In this document: piece by piece, positions 47,375-57,208 of the stretch | How the letters are laid out: every line of letters begins with the position of its first letter | How positions within the stretch are numbered: the stretch's first letter is position 1 | Assembly (NCBI GenBank): GCA_963815535.1 | Contig: CAWFGS010000005.1 | Location: 1 to 64,000 of the forward strand | Source: CAWFGS01 sp963815535 | Lineage (GTDB): Bacteria > Pseudomonadota > Alphaproteobacteria > Sphingomonadales > Sphingomonadaceae | Direction: 5' to 3' | Length of the DNA stretch: 64,000 nucleotides | The notes under the pieces: model-generated | Told to the model about the DNA's origin: nothing | What the model saw: only the letters and a program-made list of their open reading frames with translations | Databases searched by the model: none | Program-made: the position numbers and the translations under genes

Positions 47375-49964
47375 CTAGCGATCCGCATATAGCTGCAGCG
47401 CCGTTTCCAGTTCCGCCATGCCATAGGGTTTTTGCAACAGCCCCATCGCCCCGATATCGTCCAGCCGGTCGGCCATCTCGCCATAGCCGGTGGCAAGCAC
47501 GAACGGAATGCCGCGTTTTACCAGTTCGCGCGCGATCGGCTCGCTGCTTTCGGTCCCCAAATTGAAATCGAGAATCGCCATGTCGGGCGTCTTGCGTTCG
47601 ATCTGGTCCAGCGCGCCGACCACATTGCCGATGACGGATATGTCCTTCACCCCCAATTCTTCCAAGCAATCCTGCGTGTCGATCGCGATCAGCATGCTGT
47701 CTTCGACCAGCAGCACCGTTTTGGGGAGCGTCGTCATTTTGCGGGGGCTGCCTTCTTCGTTGCCCGCATCGTGCGGCGTGGTGGGGATTATACCGGCAGC
47801 GTCGGTCGGAACGATATAGCGGGCGGGAATGCCGAAACGGCCTTCCACACCGGACAGATTGTACTTCACATCCGCAGTTCCCGACAATTCGAACGGAATG
47901 GATCGTTCGATGATGGTCGTGCCGAAACCGCGACGTTTCGGGGCCTGCACCGGCGGGCCGCCGCTTTCGCGCCAATCGATCAGCAAGCCGCCGTCGTCCT
48001 GCGGCGTCAATGCGATGTCGAGTTTTCCGCTGCCATCGCACAGAGCTCCATACTTCGCCGAATTGGTCATCATCTCGTGAATGACCAGCGCCAGCACGGT
48101 GTAGGCCTCAGGTGGGATCAACACATCCGCGCCTGCGATTTCCACCCGATCTTCGTCCTGGCCGCAATACGCGCTGCGCCTCGGTGCGGATCAGTTCGGT
48201 CAGGGATGCAGGCGACCAGTTTCCCCTGGTGATGTTGTCGTGCGCGGCAGCGAGCGATCCGATTCGGCCACCGATCAGTTTGCTGAACTTCGCCACATCC
48301 TGCGCGCCGTGACTGGATTGATTGATCAGGCTTTTGATCAGATTGAGAATATTGCGAACCCGGTGGTTGAGTTCCGCAATCAGCAATTCCTGCTGTTCCT
48401 GCGCTTTGACGCGCTCCTGGATCGCCTGATCCGTAATTCGCAAGATGACTTCGAGCAGGGTGATGCGGATGGATTCCGCGATCTGCAATTCGTCTTCGGT
48501 CCAATCGTCGCTGACGCCCGACACGGTTTCGTTCCATTCGGCGAAACTTTCGCGCGGGGACAGGCGCGGACCGTTGGGGCCGGGGGTGAATTTCTTGTCG
48601 GGTTTTCCGGCCCAGCTGACCGTCTGCGGCAGTTCCCGTCGCCACAGGATGAAGAAATCGCGCGGTTTTCGGGACACGGGAATGACCAGCGCGCCGGTTG
48701 CACGATCGATGAACGGTTCTGCGTTCTTTATCTTGCGAGACAGGGAATTGGTCGCGATGATCCGGCTCGACTGCATCCGGTTGAGGGCGGGCACGATGGC
48801 GCGGAACTCCTCTTGCGTCGGGGCCATCCCCTGGGAACGGTAAACATCGTCAACGAATGCGCTGGAACCGGTGTGCGGAATGGTATCGCCGATCACCTTG
48901 GCCAATGTCGGCAGGCTTTCGACCAAGGGCGTGCCGCCCGCCAACCCGATCATCAACCGGTCGTGCAGCACTCGCCCCTTGTCGCGGACCAGCCTGCTCG
49001 CCTGTGCCAGCGCGCGTTCCAGCGACAGGGAAAACAGCTGTCCGAAAGTTTCGGCCATCGTTCGCAGCGAATAGGGCAGATTGCGCGCGGCGTAATGATG
49101 ACATGCGAACAGGCCCCACAGTTTGCCGTCGATCACAATGGAAATCGACAGTGATGCCGCCACTCCCATGTTGGAAAGATATTCGATGTGGATCGGCGAC
49201 ACGGCGCGCAACGTGCTGTCCGACAGATCGATCGGTTCATCCTCGATCCGTTCGGTCGGCAGAATGGTGGAGGGGGTCGATGCGACATCGGCAATGATGC
49301 GGATGCGATTGCGGACATACAATGCGCGGGCCTGTTGCGGAATATCGGTGTGCGGGTACCGCAGCGACAGGAAACTGTCGTACTGCGGATCGCGGTCCTC
49401 CGCCATGACCTCTCCGCTGCCATCGGGGTGGAAGCGATAGGCCATAACGCGGTCGAACCCGGTCATCGCGCGCAGTTGAGCGACGCCGTCCTGCATCAGA
49501 TCTTCGACGGTCGCGTCCTGTCCCATCCGATCGACCATCTGCCGCAAAGTGCCCAGCTGATCGTGCGGCCGGGCATCGCCGCTCGGCTCCGCTTCGATGA
49601 CGATCGCGGGCCCGGCGTGATGGATAGCGACGTCGAAGGACGGCCCACCTTCCAGCAAGGCGACCGAAAACAGGCGCGTGATTCGGTGATCCGCGCTTTG
49701 TTCGATCAAAGCCTCGCGCAGCATGCGAACCGTGTCCGCGCCGAACACCGTATGAATCGGCTGCCCGATCATGTCCCCGAAGTCGCGCCCGAAAATGCGG
49801 TCGAAATTGTCCGAATGGTGGGTGACGATCCAATCGGCATTGACCGCGATCAACGCGCCGAATTGCTGTATCCGGCCCAGCAGATGGATCGGTTCGCGAT
49901 CGCAATTGTTCAAATCGACATTGTCGGGATCGATCGCGTGCGACGTTTGCGTAAGGTGCGACAT
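47375..49964 (-). CDS. bphP: Bacteriophytochrome PAS-GAF-PHY-HWE kinase with fused receiver domain (one frameshift)
   Basis: This red/far-red light sensor kinase has about 860 residues. The bilin-attaching Cys21 lies in NNCDREPIHLLGRIQQFG; the PAS fold follows. The GAF domain (about 135-300) has MTGFDRVMAYRFHPDGSGEV, YPHTDIPQQARALY and LWGLFACHHYAARNLPY. The PHY region includes WAGKPDKKFTPGPNGPRLSP and FAEWNETV, followed by a kinase with H-box LIAELNHRVRNILNLI and N-box LVIHEMMTNSAKYGAL typical of HWE/HisKA_2. A break near 48170 is repaired by one base. The same frame continues into a receiver with MAILDFNLG (phospho-Asp) and PFVLATGYGE. The ATG shares its A with the bphO TGA stop. Confidence 0.92.
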
Positions 49965-50539
49965 CACGCGGCCATTTCCGCCGTCGCGTCGCCTTGTTCG
50001 TGCGCCGCCATGAAAGTCGCGAACACTTGCTCGGCTGCAGCAATTGCAGCGGTGTTTTGGGTTTGCGTATATTCGCGGTCGAGAACGGGCTTCAGTTTCT
50101 TCCAATAAGCAAACATCGTCGGGTCGGACAGGAACGCCACGGGACGATCGCCGCAGGCTTGTTCTTTCAAAGTGTTCAACATCATCCGATTGCCCAGCGA
50201 CGATCCGGCAAGCGCCCATGCAACGCCCAAGGTCGCGCCGTCGTCAGCATCGCAGGCGAAGAGAATGGGTTCGCGAACGTTCCGGGTCTGGAGCGCCTGC
50301 AAATCGGCGACGATCAGTTGCGATTGTTCCGGCGGCGACCGCGTGGCATTGGCATTGGCCCGCACCCATTCCTCGATCTTCGTGCGCGCGACCCGCTGCG
50401 TTTGCAGGAACCGTGCGTAATGGGCCCGGTCGGTCAGATCGCCAGCCCCCACCGCCGCATCCAGCCGATCATGCGCATCGGCCGTCGCGTGGCGCAAGAT
50501 ACGGCGCAGGGATCGTTCGGTCGGCTTCTGGCGGGACAA
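49964..50539 (-). CDS. bphO: Biliverdin-producing heme oxygenase
   Basis: BphO opens heme to biliverdin IX-alpha, the chromophore of the coupled phytochrome. The 191-residue helical protein has the proximal His in RHATADAHDRLDAA and the distal helix WALAGSSLGNRMMLNTL. The start is TTG at 50539: an in-frame TAG lies six bases upstream, so no longer start exists, and GAGG lies 6-9 bases before it. TGATG overlap with bphP gives translational coupling. Intact frame. Confidence 0.93.
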   Translation of the reverse strand: MSRQKPTERSLRRILRHATADAHDRLDAAVGAGDLTDRAHYARFLQTQRVARTKIEEWVRANANATRSPPEQSQLIVADLQALQTRNVREPILFACDADDGATLGVAWALAGSSLGNRMMLNTLKEQACGDRPVAFLSDPTMFAYWKKLKPVLDREYTQTQNTAAIAAAEQVFATFMAAHEQGDATAEMAA

Positions 50540-50666
50540 ATTCTACCTCGGTGCCGGGGGCATGCGGCGCTGTCGTTTGGATGAAGCATGATTGCGCGCA
50601 TCCATTCGACATACGTGTGGGCAATGCGTCGGGTTCCCTGTCACCGTGTCTTGTCGCTAAGGCGAT

Positions 50667-50969
50667 TCAGGATTTGGCAAGCAATTTGGGGCCTTTGCTT
50701 TCGATTGCGCTTTTGACCATCGGTTCCATGAACGAAAGAGCGGGCGGCAAAACCAGATCGAGCACGACTTGCGTATCTTCGATAATTACGTGACCGGTGA
50801 TTGCCTGTCCCAGCGCCGCAACCGACAGGTTCATACGATCTTCGCCGGGCCAGTCCGTTTCGACCTGGGCCATACCGCCGGGAATGAAATTGGCGATTTC
50901 GTGCGACCGGGTCCGCAACCGGCGGCGCACTTCGTCACGCGGCAATTGGTGCGGGATTGCCGCGCGCAT
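50667..50969 (-). CDS. Polyhydroxyalkanoic acid system family protein
   Basis: This 100-residue protein matches the PHA_gran_rgn family (RDEVRRRLRTRSHEIANFIPGG at the start, and LDLVLPPALSFMEPMVKSAIE at the end). Despite the family name, its function is unknown, and no PHA synthase or phasin gene is visible in the window. It is the third gene of a tight operon after telA and the XpaC-like gene; TGATG joins it to the latter. Intact frame. Confidence 0.8.
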   Translation of the reverse strand: MRAAIPHQLPRDEVRRRLRTRSHEIANFIPGGMAQVETDWPGEDRMNLSVAALGQAITGHVIIEDTQVVLDLVLPPALSFMEPMVKSAIESKGPKLLAKS

Positions 50970-51763
50970 CAGTTCGCCCCCTTCGTCGGTGTATCGGCAG
51001 GCGCGGCAAGCTGCGGCGAGGTATTTTCGTCTGCGCCGTATTTGTAATCGAGGAAGCGGGTGCGGACCGCCAGATCGTCCAGCGCGCCGTCGGCCAGTTG
51101 CCGCGTCACGCTGTCGATTTCGGCGCTGATCCGGCCCAGACTGGCCGCCACCTGATCGTCCGGCGTTGCACCGGCGCGCTTCTCCCCGCGCAGATTGGCG
51201 GGAATGCGGCGATAGGCATCGACCGTTTCGGGCAGGGTTTCACCCACCAGTTTGCGTATTTCACGCGCGGTGGGATGTGCCTGATCGATCGTTTCCAACT
51301 GCATGCCCAGCGTGTCGAGCTGTACCCCCATATCGTCCACGATGCGCGCGGCGGGCGGGGGCAGGGCGGCGCGCTGATGTTCCAGCCACAATTCGGTCTT
51401 GCCGACCATCTGGCGTACGTCGCCTTTGTTCAAATCGGCGCGTTTCGGCGGCTTCATCTGACCCAGCGCACCGATCGCAATCCAGGCAAGCAGTACGGTC
51501 AACGCCGTCAGCATTACCCCTGCAAAACCCAACCCGCCGATCGCCAGTCCGATAACGATGGCGGCGATCAGAACGCCCGCCGTGCCGATGGACAGGTTGC
51601 GGAACATTTTCCAGGCATGTTTCTGCTTCAGCGCCGCCGATCCCTTGCCGACGGATTTGGCCGGACGATGCGTACCGCCGCCACGCTGCACCTGCAGGGA
51701 TGTGCCTGCCGCCTGCATGATCGCATCGCTGTCGCGCGTGGTATCGGTCCCGGTGGCAGCCAT
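50969..51763 (-). CDS. XpaC-like (5-bromo-4-chloroindolyl phosphate hydrolysis) family protein
   Basis: This 264-residue protein has two adjacent TM helices (about 57-75 and 77-97; IGTAGVLIAAIVIGLAIGG, GVMLTALTVLLAWIAIGA) and a long helical cytoplasmic C-terminal part (TAREIRKLVGETLPETVDAY, ASLGRISAEIDSVTRQLAD). XpaC-like proteins are regularly encoded next to telA; despite the name, a hydrolase active site is not visible. The start is joined to the telA stop by TGATG. Intact frame. Confidence 0.82.
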   Translation of the reverse strand: MAATGTDTTRDSDAIMQAAGTSLQVQRGGGTHRPAKSVGKGSAALKQKHAWKMFRNLSIGTAGVLIAAIVIGLAIGGLGFAGVMLTALTVLLAWIAIGALGQMKPPKRADLNKGDVRQMVGKTELWLEHQRAALPPPAARIVDDMGVQLDTLGMQLETIDQAHPTAREIRKLVGETLPETVDAYRRIPANLRGEKRAGATPDDQVAASLGRISAEIDSVTRQLADGALDDLAVRTRFLDYKYGADENTSPQLAAPADTPTKGAN

Positions 51764-53001
51764 CAGGTGTCGAGGCTCAATAGGCTGCTTTCTTCGATAT
51801 TGGCGGCGGCGCGCGATTGCCCTTCCGCCCGCGCGATGTATCCTTTGGATTTCTCGACTTCACCGGACAGGGTTTCAACCGTTTGTTTCATACTGTCGAG
51901 CGAACGCAGCTTGAACGCGTCCACCTCGTCCATCGTATCGTAGATGTTCTGGAATGCGCGTTGCAGGGTTTCCAGGGGAATGGTGCTCGACGCGGCCTGT
52001 TCGTGGATCTTGCCCGTCTGTTCGCGCAGCATCGTGCTGGTGCTGTCGATAATGCCGGCGGTGGTTTCGTTGAGCGCGGTAATCTGCCCCAGCACCAGCC
52101 GCTGATTGGTCATCGCCTCCGCCACAGTCACCGCCGTCCGCAATGCACCGACCGTGGTGGTGCTGGCGCGATCGACGCCCTTCACCAGTTCGACGTTGTT
52201 CTTCTTGACGAGATCCAAGCTGAGATAGCCCTGCACGCTGACCGCCATCTGGGTCAGCAGATCCTGCGTGCGCTGGCGGACGTAGAACAAGGCGGTTTCG
52301 CGAATGGCCTTCGCCTTGGCCGGGTCGCTGGAGTCGAGCTCAGCGGCCTTCTCCTCCAGCCTGGTGTCCAGCGTTTTGGAAATGTGGATCATCTGTTCCA
52401 GATTGCCCATCGCATCCCACAGTTTCTGGCGCTCGACATCGATGGCGGCGTTGTCCATCAGCAACTCGTCTTTCCCGCTGGCAAGGTTGCCCAGCACCGA
52501 TTGAATATGCGTCTGCGCGCTTTGATAGCTGCGGAAATAATTGGTCAGCTTGTTGCCGAACGGGATGAAGCCCAGGATTTTGCGCGGCCCCGACAGCGCG
52601 CCGCGTTTGCCGGGATCGAGATCCTCCACCACGCGGCGCAGTTCCGCCAGATTCGCGCCGACGCCCTCATCCTTGTCCATCGCGCGCACGGGGCGGTCCA
52701 GAAACCGGTTGGACATCTGCGACGCTGCGGCGATTTCCTTGCGCCCCATATTGGTCAGCTGATCGACTTTCTGCCCGAATTCCGGCGAGTTCGCGTCGAT
52801 CGCGACCAGATCCTGAACGAAGCCATCGACCTTGGTGGCGAGTTTGGATTGTACTTCCGGCGATACCGGAACCAGTCCGGCGGCATCCTGCGCGGCGACC
52901 ACCGGGACGGGCGTCGGCGGAGTCAGTTCGAACGCATCGGCGGATTTGGTCGCGGTGGGCGCTGAATTCGGCGCTGGTGTCGGGGCGGCGGTGGTGGTCA
53001 T
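51763..53001 (-). CDS. telA: Toxic anion resistance protein TelA family
   Basis: This 412-residue, helix-rich cytoplasmic protein has no membrane segment. After a Pro/Ala-rich N-terminus comes the TelA core: LTNMGRKEIAAASQMSNRFL, LAELRRVVEDLDPG, RKILGFIPFGNKLTNYFRSY, LWDAMGNLEQMIHISKTLDT and MTNQRLVLGQITALNETTAG. The family was named from tellurite resistance operons, but chromosomal copies with XpaC are thought to act in envelope stress. First gene of the three-gene leftward operon. Intact frame. Confidence 0.92.
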   Translation of the reverse strand: MTTTAAPTPAPNSAPTATKSADAFELTPPTPVPVVAAQDAAGLVPVSPEVQSKLATKVDGFVQDLVAIDANSPEFGQKVDQLTNMGRKEIAAASQMSNRFLDRPVRAMDKDEGVGANLAELRRVVEDLDPGKRGALSGPRKILGFIPFGNKLTNYFRSYQSAQTHIQSVLGNLASGKDELLMDNAAIDVERQKLWDAMGNLEQMIHISKTLDTRLEEKAAELDSSDPAKAKAIRETALFYVRQRTQDLLTQMAVSVQGYLSLDLVKKNNVELVKGVDRASTTTVGALRTAVTVAEAMTNQRLVLGQITALNETTAGIIDSTSTMLREQTGKIHEQAASSTIPLETLQRAFQNIYDTMDEVDAFKLRSLDSMKQTVETLSGEVEKSKGYIARAEGQSRAAANIEESSLLSLDT

Positions 53002-53102
53002 GGTGGCGATCGAGCTCCTGAAGTCCTGTCCACTGTGTTAAGCGGGTAAGACACGAACATCAAGCCGGATCGGAGCCGTCGCAGGGCAAGCGCGCCGGGG
53101 GT

Positions 53103-54875
53103 CTACGCCGCCATGTCGACCGGCTGGATTTCGCCCGACAGATACAGCCGCTTCGCCTTGGCGCGGCTCAATTTGCCGCTGCTGGTGCGCGGCAGAGTGC
53201 GCGGCGGCACGAGTTCCACCACGCATTGCATGCCGGTGATGGACCGCACCTTGTCCTTGATCTGGTCGCGCAGCTTGATCCGTTCGTCGGGATCGGACAC
53301 GCGGCAATGCACCAGCACGGCGGGCGCTTCCTCCCCGTCGCCGGTTTCGATGCTGAATGCGGCGATGTCGCCATGGTTGAAGCCGGGCAGCTGTTCCACG
53401 GCCCATTCGATATCCTGCGGCCAATGGTTCTTGCCGTTGATGATGATCATATCCTTGGCCCGGCCGACGATGAACAGATATCCGCCTGCCATGTACCCCA
53501 TGTCGCCGGTGTCGAGCCAACCGTCGATCAGGCATTCCGCCGTCGCTTCCGGATTGCGGAAATAGGAATGCATGACGGATGTGCCGCTGCACCACACCTT
53601 GCCGATTTGGTGATCCGCCTTCGCCGCGTCGTTCTCGCCGCGAATTTCCACCTGCATCCCGTCGATCGGTTTCCCGCAATTCACGATCGCGCGATAGCGG
53701 GCCGGACGGCTCAGATCGCGGGGGCTGCCCGACAGGCGTTCCTCCTCCACCAGTTCCACACGGATGCCTTCGCGCGGGGGCATGACGGTAACGGCCAGCG
53801 TCGCTTCGGCCAGGCCGTAGCTGGGCGTAAACGCATTGGCCTTGAACCCTGCATCCGCGAAGGCGTTGACGAAGTTCTGCATGACGTCGGGCCGGATCAT
53901 GTCCGCGCCGTTGCCAGCCGTGCGCCAGCGCGACAGGTCGAACCGTTCGCCGACATTGCTCTGGCTGGAAATCCGCCGCGCGCAGATGTCGTAACCGAAA
54001 GTCGGTGAATAGCTGAGCGTCGTGCCCTGGTTGCGACTGATAAGGTCGAGCCAGGCAAGCGGACGGCGCGCGAAATGTTCGGTTTTCAGATAATCGCAGC
54101 TGACCTGGTTGCTGATCAACGACAGGAAACAGCCGACCAGCCCCATATCGTGATACCAGGGCAACCAGCTGACCACCCGGTCGTTGGGGCCGATCGCCAT
54201 CGAATTGGCATGGCCCGCCAGATTGTCGAGCAGCGCGCGGTGGGTCACGGCGACCCCGGTGGGAAACCGCGTCGATCCGCTGGAATATTGCAGATAGCAG
54301 ATATCGTCGGGTTGCGGTTCGCGCAGCTCGCATTCGGGCGCATCGCGGGTCGCGAAACTGACCCAGTCCGTGCCCTCGCACCCCTGCCTTTCGGCCGCAG
54401 CCTTCGCCATGTCGGCAATTTCGGCAGGGTAGATCAGGATGGCGGGATCGGAACTGTCGAGCTGCACCGCAAGCTGATCGATATAGCTGTCCTTACCCCC
54501 GAACGTGGTGGGCAGCGGCAGCGGCACGGGCCACGCACCGACATAGGTGCAGGCGCAGAACAAGGCGGCAAATTCCGGTCCGGTTTCGGCGATCAAGGCA
54601 ACGCGATCGTCCTTCGCGATGCCCGATGCGACCAGTCGCCGTGCCATGACAAGCGCATCTTGTCGCATCTGCGCGAAAGTATAGACGGACTCCAGCGCCC
54701 CGCGCATATCGTGGAAATTGAACCCCTTTTCACTGCGCGCGGCATAATCGATCGCGTCGGTGAAAGTCGCGAAGGTCGATCTGCGGCGGGGCAGGGGGCA
54801 GTCATTGGGGGTCGGTTTCAGCGCCGCCGCCGGATCGTTCGCGGCATTGCCGGAATGCTGGGTCTGCTGGGTCAT
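53103..54875 (-). CDS. Fatty acyl-AMP ligase
   Basis: This 590-residue adenylate-forming enzyme activates a fatty acid as acyl-AMP and usually passes it to an acyl carrier protein or synthase. Motifs are ICYLQYSSGSTRFPTGVAVT (P-loop A3), SWLPWYHDMGLVGCFLSL (typical of FAAL), FTPSYGLAEATLAVTVMPP, GWLDTGDMGYMAGGYLFIVG and KDMIIINGKNHWPQDIEW, with a C-terminal Lys in LPRTSSGKLSRAKAKRL. No PKS, NRPS or ACP is adjacent. The ATG at 54875 (MTQQTQ) is chosen over 54896. Intact frame. The target lipid is unknown; sphingolipid or polyketide roles are possible. Confidence 0.9.
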   Translation of the reverse strand: MTQQTQHSGNAANDPAAALKPTPNDCPLPRRRSTFATFTDAIDYAARSEKGFNFHDMRGALESVYTFAQMRQDALVMARRLVASGIAKDDRVALIAETGPEFAALFCACTYVGAWPVPLPLPTTFGGKDSYIDQLAVQLDSSDPAILIYPAEIADMAKAAAERQGCEGTDWVSFATRDAPECELREPQPDDICYLQYSSGSTRFPTGVAVTHRALLDNLAGHANSMAIGPNDRVVSWLPWYHDMGLVGCFLSLISNQVSCDYLKTEHFARRPLAWLDLISRNQGTTLSYSPTFGYDICARRISSQSNVGERFDLSRWRTAGNGADMIRPDVMQNFVNAFADAGFKANAFTPSYGLAEATLAVTVMPPREGIRVELVEEERLSGSPRDLSRPARYRAIVNCGKPIDGMQVEIRGENDAAKADHQIGKVWCSGTSVMHSYFRNPEATAECLIDGWLDTGDMGYMAGGYLFIVGRAKDMIIINGKNHWPQDIEWAVEQLPGFNHGDIAAFSIETGDGEEAPAVLVHCRVSDPDERIKLRDQIKDKVRSITGMQCVVELVPPRTLPRTSSGKLSRAKAKRLYLSGEIQPVDMAA

Positions 54876-55013
54876 GATCGAATGCCCGGCCTGCATTATG
54901 TGCAGGTTCGGGCGGTTCTCCCTCTGTGTTACCGTGCGGTATGGGGATGCAAACGCACCCGATTACCGAAATCGCTTCCCCATTTCAGCGCAACTGTGGC
55001 ACGAATATGGCGA

Positions 55014-55638
55014 ATGGACCAGGACGAGCATCCCGAACGGCGAACGCCGCGTTCTTTGGGCGCGAAGAAACGCCGTTCCTACGAACGCAAGGAACGCAAA
55101 CCGCCCAAACCTCTCGACGAAACGCCGCCTGCGCGATCTGGCGCTGTCCTACGTCGCGAAATTCGCAACCAGCGCGGGCAAGCTGGAAGATTACCTGAAA
55201 CGCAAATTGCGCGAACGCGGCTATGAGGGCGCGGAAGAAGGCGCAATGCCGGATGTAAGCGCGCTCGTCCAACGCTATGTCGATCTGGGGTACATCGACG
55301 ATGCGGCGTGGGCGAAGGCGAAGACCGGCGGTTTGCTGCGACGCGGATATGGCCCGCGCCGGGTGTCGCAGGCTTTGCACGCCGCCGGGATCGACGAACG
55401 GACTCGCGACGAGGTGAAGGCAGGCAAAGGCGATGCGCGCGAAGCGCTGCTGGTGATGGCGCGCAAGAAGCGGTTCGGCCCCTTTGCCACCGAACCGGTG
55501 GATCGCGCGAAGCGGGAGAAACAGATTGCCGCCATGATGCGCGCAGGGCATGGTTTCGACATGATCCGCGCCATCATGGCCCTGCCGGACGAAGCGGCGG
55601 CGGAGGAATGGGCGGCGGATGGCGGCGAATGGGATTGA
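55014..55638 (+). CDS. recX: Regulatory protein RecX (one frameshift)
   Basis: RecX restrains RecA filaments. The N-terminus is basic (GAKKRRSYERKERKPPKPLD). One extra A near 55123 breaks the frame; its removal joins PLDE to RLRDLALSYVAKFATSAGKL, the first RecX helical repeat. VQRYVDLGYIDDAAWAKAKT, RRGYGPRRVSQALHAAGID and AMMRAGHGFDMIRAIMAL follow. About 207 residues. The gene is divergent from the fatty acyl-AMP ligase and is followed by the DUF192 gene one base after its stop. Confidence 0.88.
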
Positions 55639-55639
55639 T

Positions 55640-56155
55640 ATGATGCGATGGATTGCCCTTTGTACAGCGATGGCGCTGGCGGCCTGTTCGCCCGGTGAAA
55701 GCACGGCGAGTAGCGGCTCGGCGACGCAAGCCGACCCGGTCGCCACCACCCATCCCGAAAGTGGGCTGACCGTCGTGCCGCTGACAGTTACGACGGCGGC
55801 GGGGACGGTGCATCGTTTCGACGTGGAAATCGCGGCGAGCGCGCAGGAACAGGCACAAGGCCTGATGTTCCGCGACCGCCTCGGCCCCGGTGAAGGCATG
55901 ATCTTCCCCCGCGATCCGCCCGATGTGGCTGGTTTCTGGATGAAGAACACTCCGCTGCCGCTGGACATCATCTTCGTCGGCGTGGACGGGCGCATAATGA
56001 ACATTGCGGCGCGCACGACCCCATATTCGCTCGATACCGTTACGGCGGACGGTTTGACGGCGACCGTGCTGGAAATTCCCGGTGGGCGCGCGGCGGAACT
56101 GGGTATTGCGGCGGGGGACGCCGTGGCGTGGAGCCAGCCCACTGCGTCAAACTAG
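55640..56155 (+). CDS. DUF192 family lipoprotein
   Basis: This 171-residue protein has a lipoprotein signal peptide with lipobox LAAC (CTAMALAACSPGE), so it is probably membrane-anchored on the periplasmic side. The DUF192 domain includes RFDVEIAASAQEQAQGLMFR, GEGMIFPRDPPDVAGFWMKN and TPLPLDIIFVGVDGRI, ending VLEIPGGRAAELGIAAGDAV. The function is unknown. It starts one base after recX. Intact frame. Confidence 0.9.
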   Translation: MMRWIALCTAMALAACSPGESTASSGSATQADPVATTHPESGLTVVPLTVTTAAGTVHRFDVEIAASAQEQAQGLMFRDRLGPGEGMIFPRDPPDVAGFWMKNTPLPLDIIFVGVDGRIMNIAARTTPYSLDTVTADGLTATVLEIPGGRAAELGIAAGDAVAWSQPTASN

Positions 56156-56226
56156 AACGCGCTTGGCCGCAGCCACGCCATGCGCTATCCGCCCCCAATA
56201 ATGGCTTTGGTTATGAAACGCGCAGC

Positions 56227-56649
56227 ATGAGCTTTTTCGGCAAGATCTTCACCTGGTGGGACGGGGCGACCATCGGCACCATGCTGCACAGCTGGCGCAC
56301 CGGCGAACAGGTTGGCACGGACGCGCAGGGCAACCGGTATTTCCGGGCGCGCAACAAACGTGAAAAAACTCCGACGCAAGGCAGCTACGCCGGGAAAGAA
56401 CGCCGCTGGGTCATGTATGAAGGTGCAAACGATTCCAGCCGCGTGCCGCCCGAATGGCACGGCTGGCTGCACGGTGCGTTCGACGATGTGCCCGAAAGCC
56501 ATCTGCCGCCGGCGAAAATCTGGGAAGTCGAATACACGCCCAACGCCACCGGAACCGATGCCGCCTATCGCCCGGCCGGGGCGTTGGAACGCGGCGGCAA
56601 GCGCGCGCGCGCCGTCGGCGATTACGAAGCATGGTCGCCGGACGCCTGA
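56227..56649 (+). CDS. NDUFA12-like complex I accessory subunit
   Basis: This 140-residue homologue of the mitochondrial NDUFA12/17.2-kDa subunit of NADH:ubiquinone oxidoreductase is restricted to alphaproteobacteria among bacteria. Motifs are FFGKIFTWWDGATIGTML, VGTDAQGNRYFRARN, RRWVMYEGANDSSRVPPEWH and GWLHGAFDDVPESHLP. The start at 56227 is taken because upstream codons of the open frame lack homology. It is followed 4 bp later by DUF2155, the usual alphaproteobacterial order. Confidence 0.94.
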   Translation: MSFFGKIFTWWDGATIGTMLHSWRTGEQVGTDAQGNRYFRARNKREKTPTQGSYAGKERRWVMYEGANDSSRVPPEWHGWLHGAFDDVPESHLPPAKIWEVEYTPNATGTDAAYRPAGALERGGKRARAVGDYEAWSPDA

Positions 56650-56653
56650 TCTG

Positions 56654-57208
56654 ATGCGCGGCGTTTTTTCGGTTGCGCCCATCGCGCCTTTCGCGCTCGT
56701 CCTGCTGGCCGCCTGTTCCGACGGGGGTGAAGCCGTCGATCCTGAGCCGAATGCCACACAGATGCCCGAAGAATTGCGGGGGGATACGCCCGTTGCCGGG
56801 ACGGCCGATGCGGATAGCGAATTGGAAGTTCTCGGCACCCCGATGGCCGATCGCGTCGCGACGATCGGGGTTCTGAACAAACGCAACAATGTCGCGCAGG
56901 ATTTCGAAATGAAACCGGGCGAAGCGCGCCGATCGGGCAATATCGTGGTCCGCATGTCCGCATGCGAGCGCACCGCGCCGTGGGAAATGCCGCAGGAAAC
57001 GGGCGCGTTCGTGCAGGTTATCGTGCGCGACACGGGGGCCGACGGCGACTGGAACCGGGTGTTCAGCGGCTGGCTGTTCAAGAACGCACCGTCGCTGAAC
57101 GTCGTCGAACACCCCATCTACGACGTTTGGGTGAAAGACTGCGCGATGAGCTTTCCTGGGGACGACGAACCCGTTTCGGACGATGATTCGGATAGCAGCG
57201 ACGCATAA
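56654..57208 (+). CDS. DUF2155 family lipoprotein
   Basis: This 184-residue protein has a signal ending in lipobox VLLAAC (PIAPFALVLLAACSD). An acidic linker leads to the DUF2155 domain: VATIGVLNKRNNVAQDFEMK, RMSACERTAPWEMPQETGAF, VFSGWLFKNAPSLNVVEHPI and DVWVKDCAMSFPG. The conserved cysteines are visible. The last 40 residues are very acidic (EPVSDDDSDSSDA). Function unknown, always near complex I accessory and aat genes. The 3' end overlaps aat on the other strand by 91 bp. Confidence 0.91.
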   Translation: MRGVFSVAPIAPFALVLLAACSDGGEAVDPEPNATQMPEELRGDTPVAGTADADSELEVLGTPMADRVATIGVLNKRNNVAQDFEMKPGEARRSGNIVVRMSACERTAPWEMPQETGAFVQVIVRDTGADGDWNRVFSGWLFKNAPSLNVVEHPIYDVWVKDCAMSFPGDDEPVSDDDSDSSDA

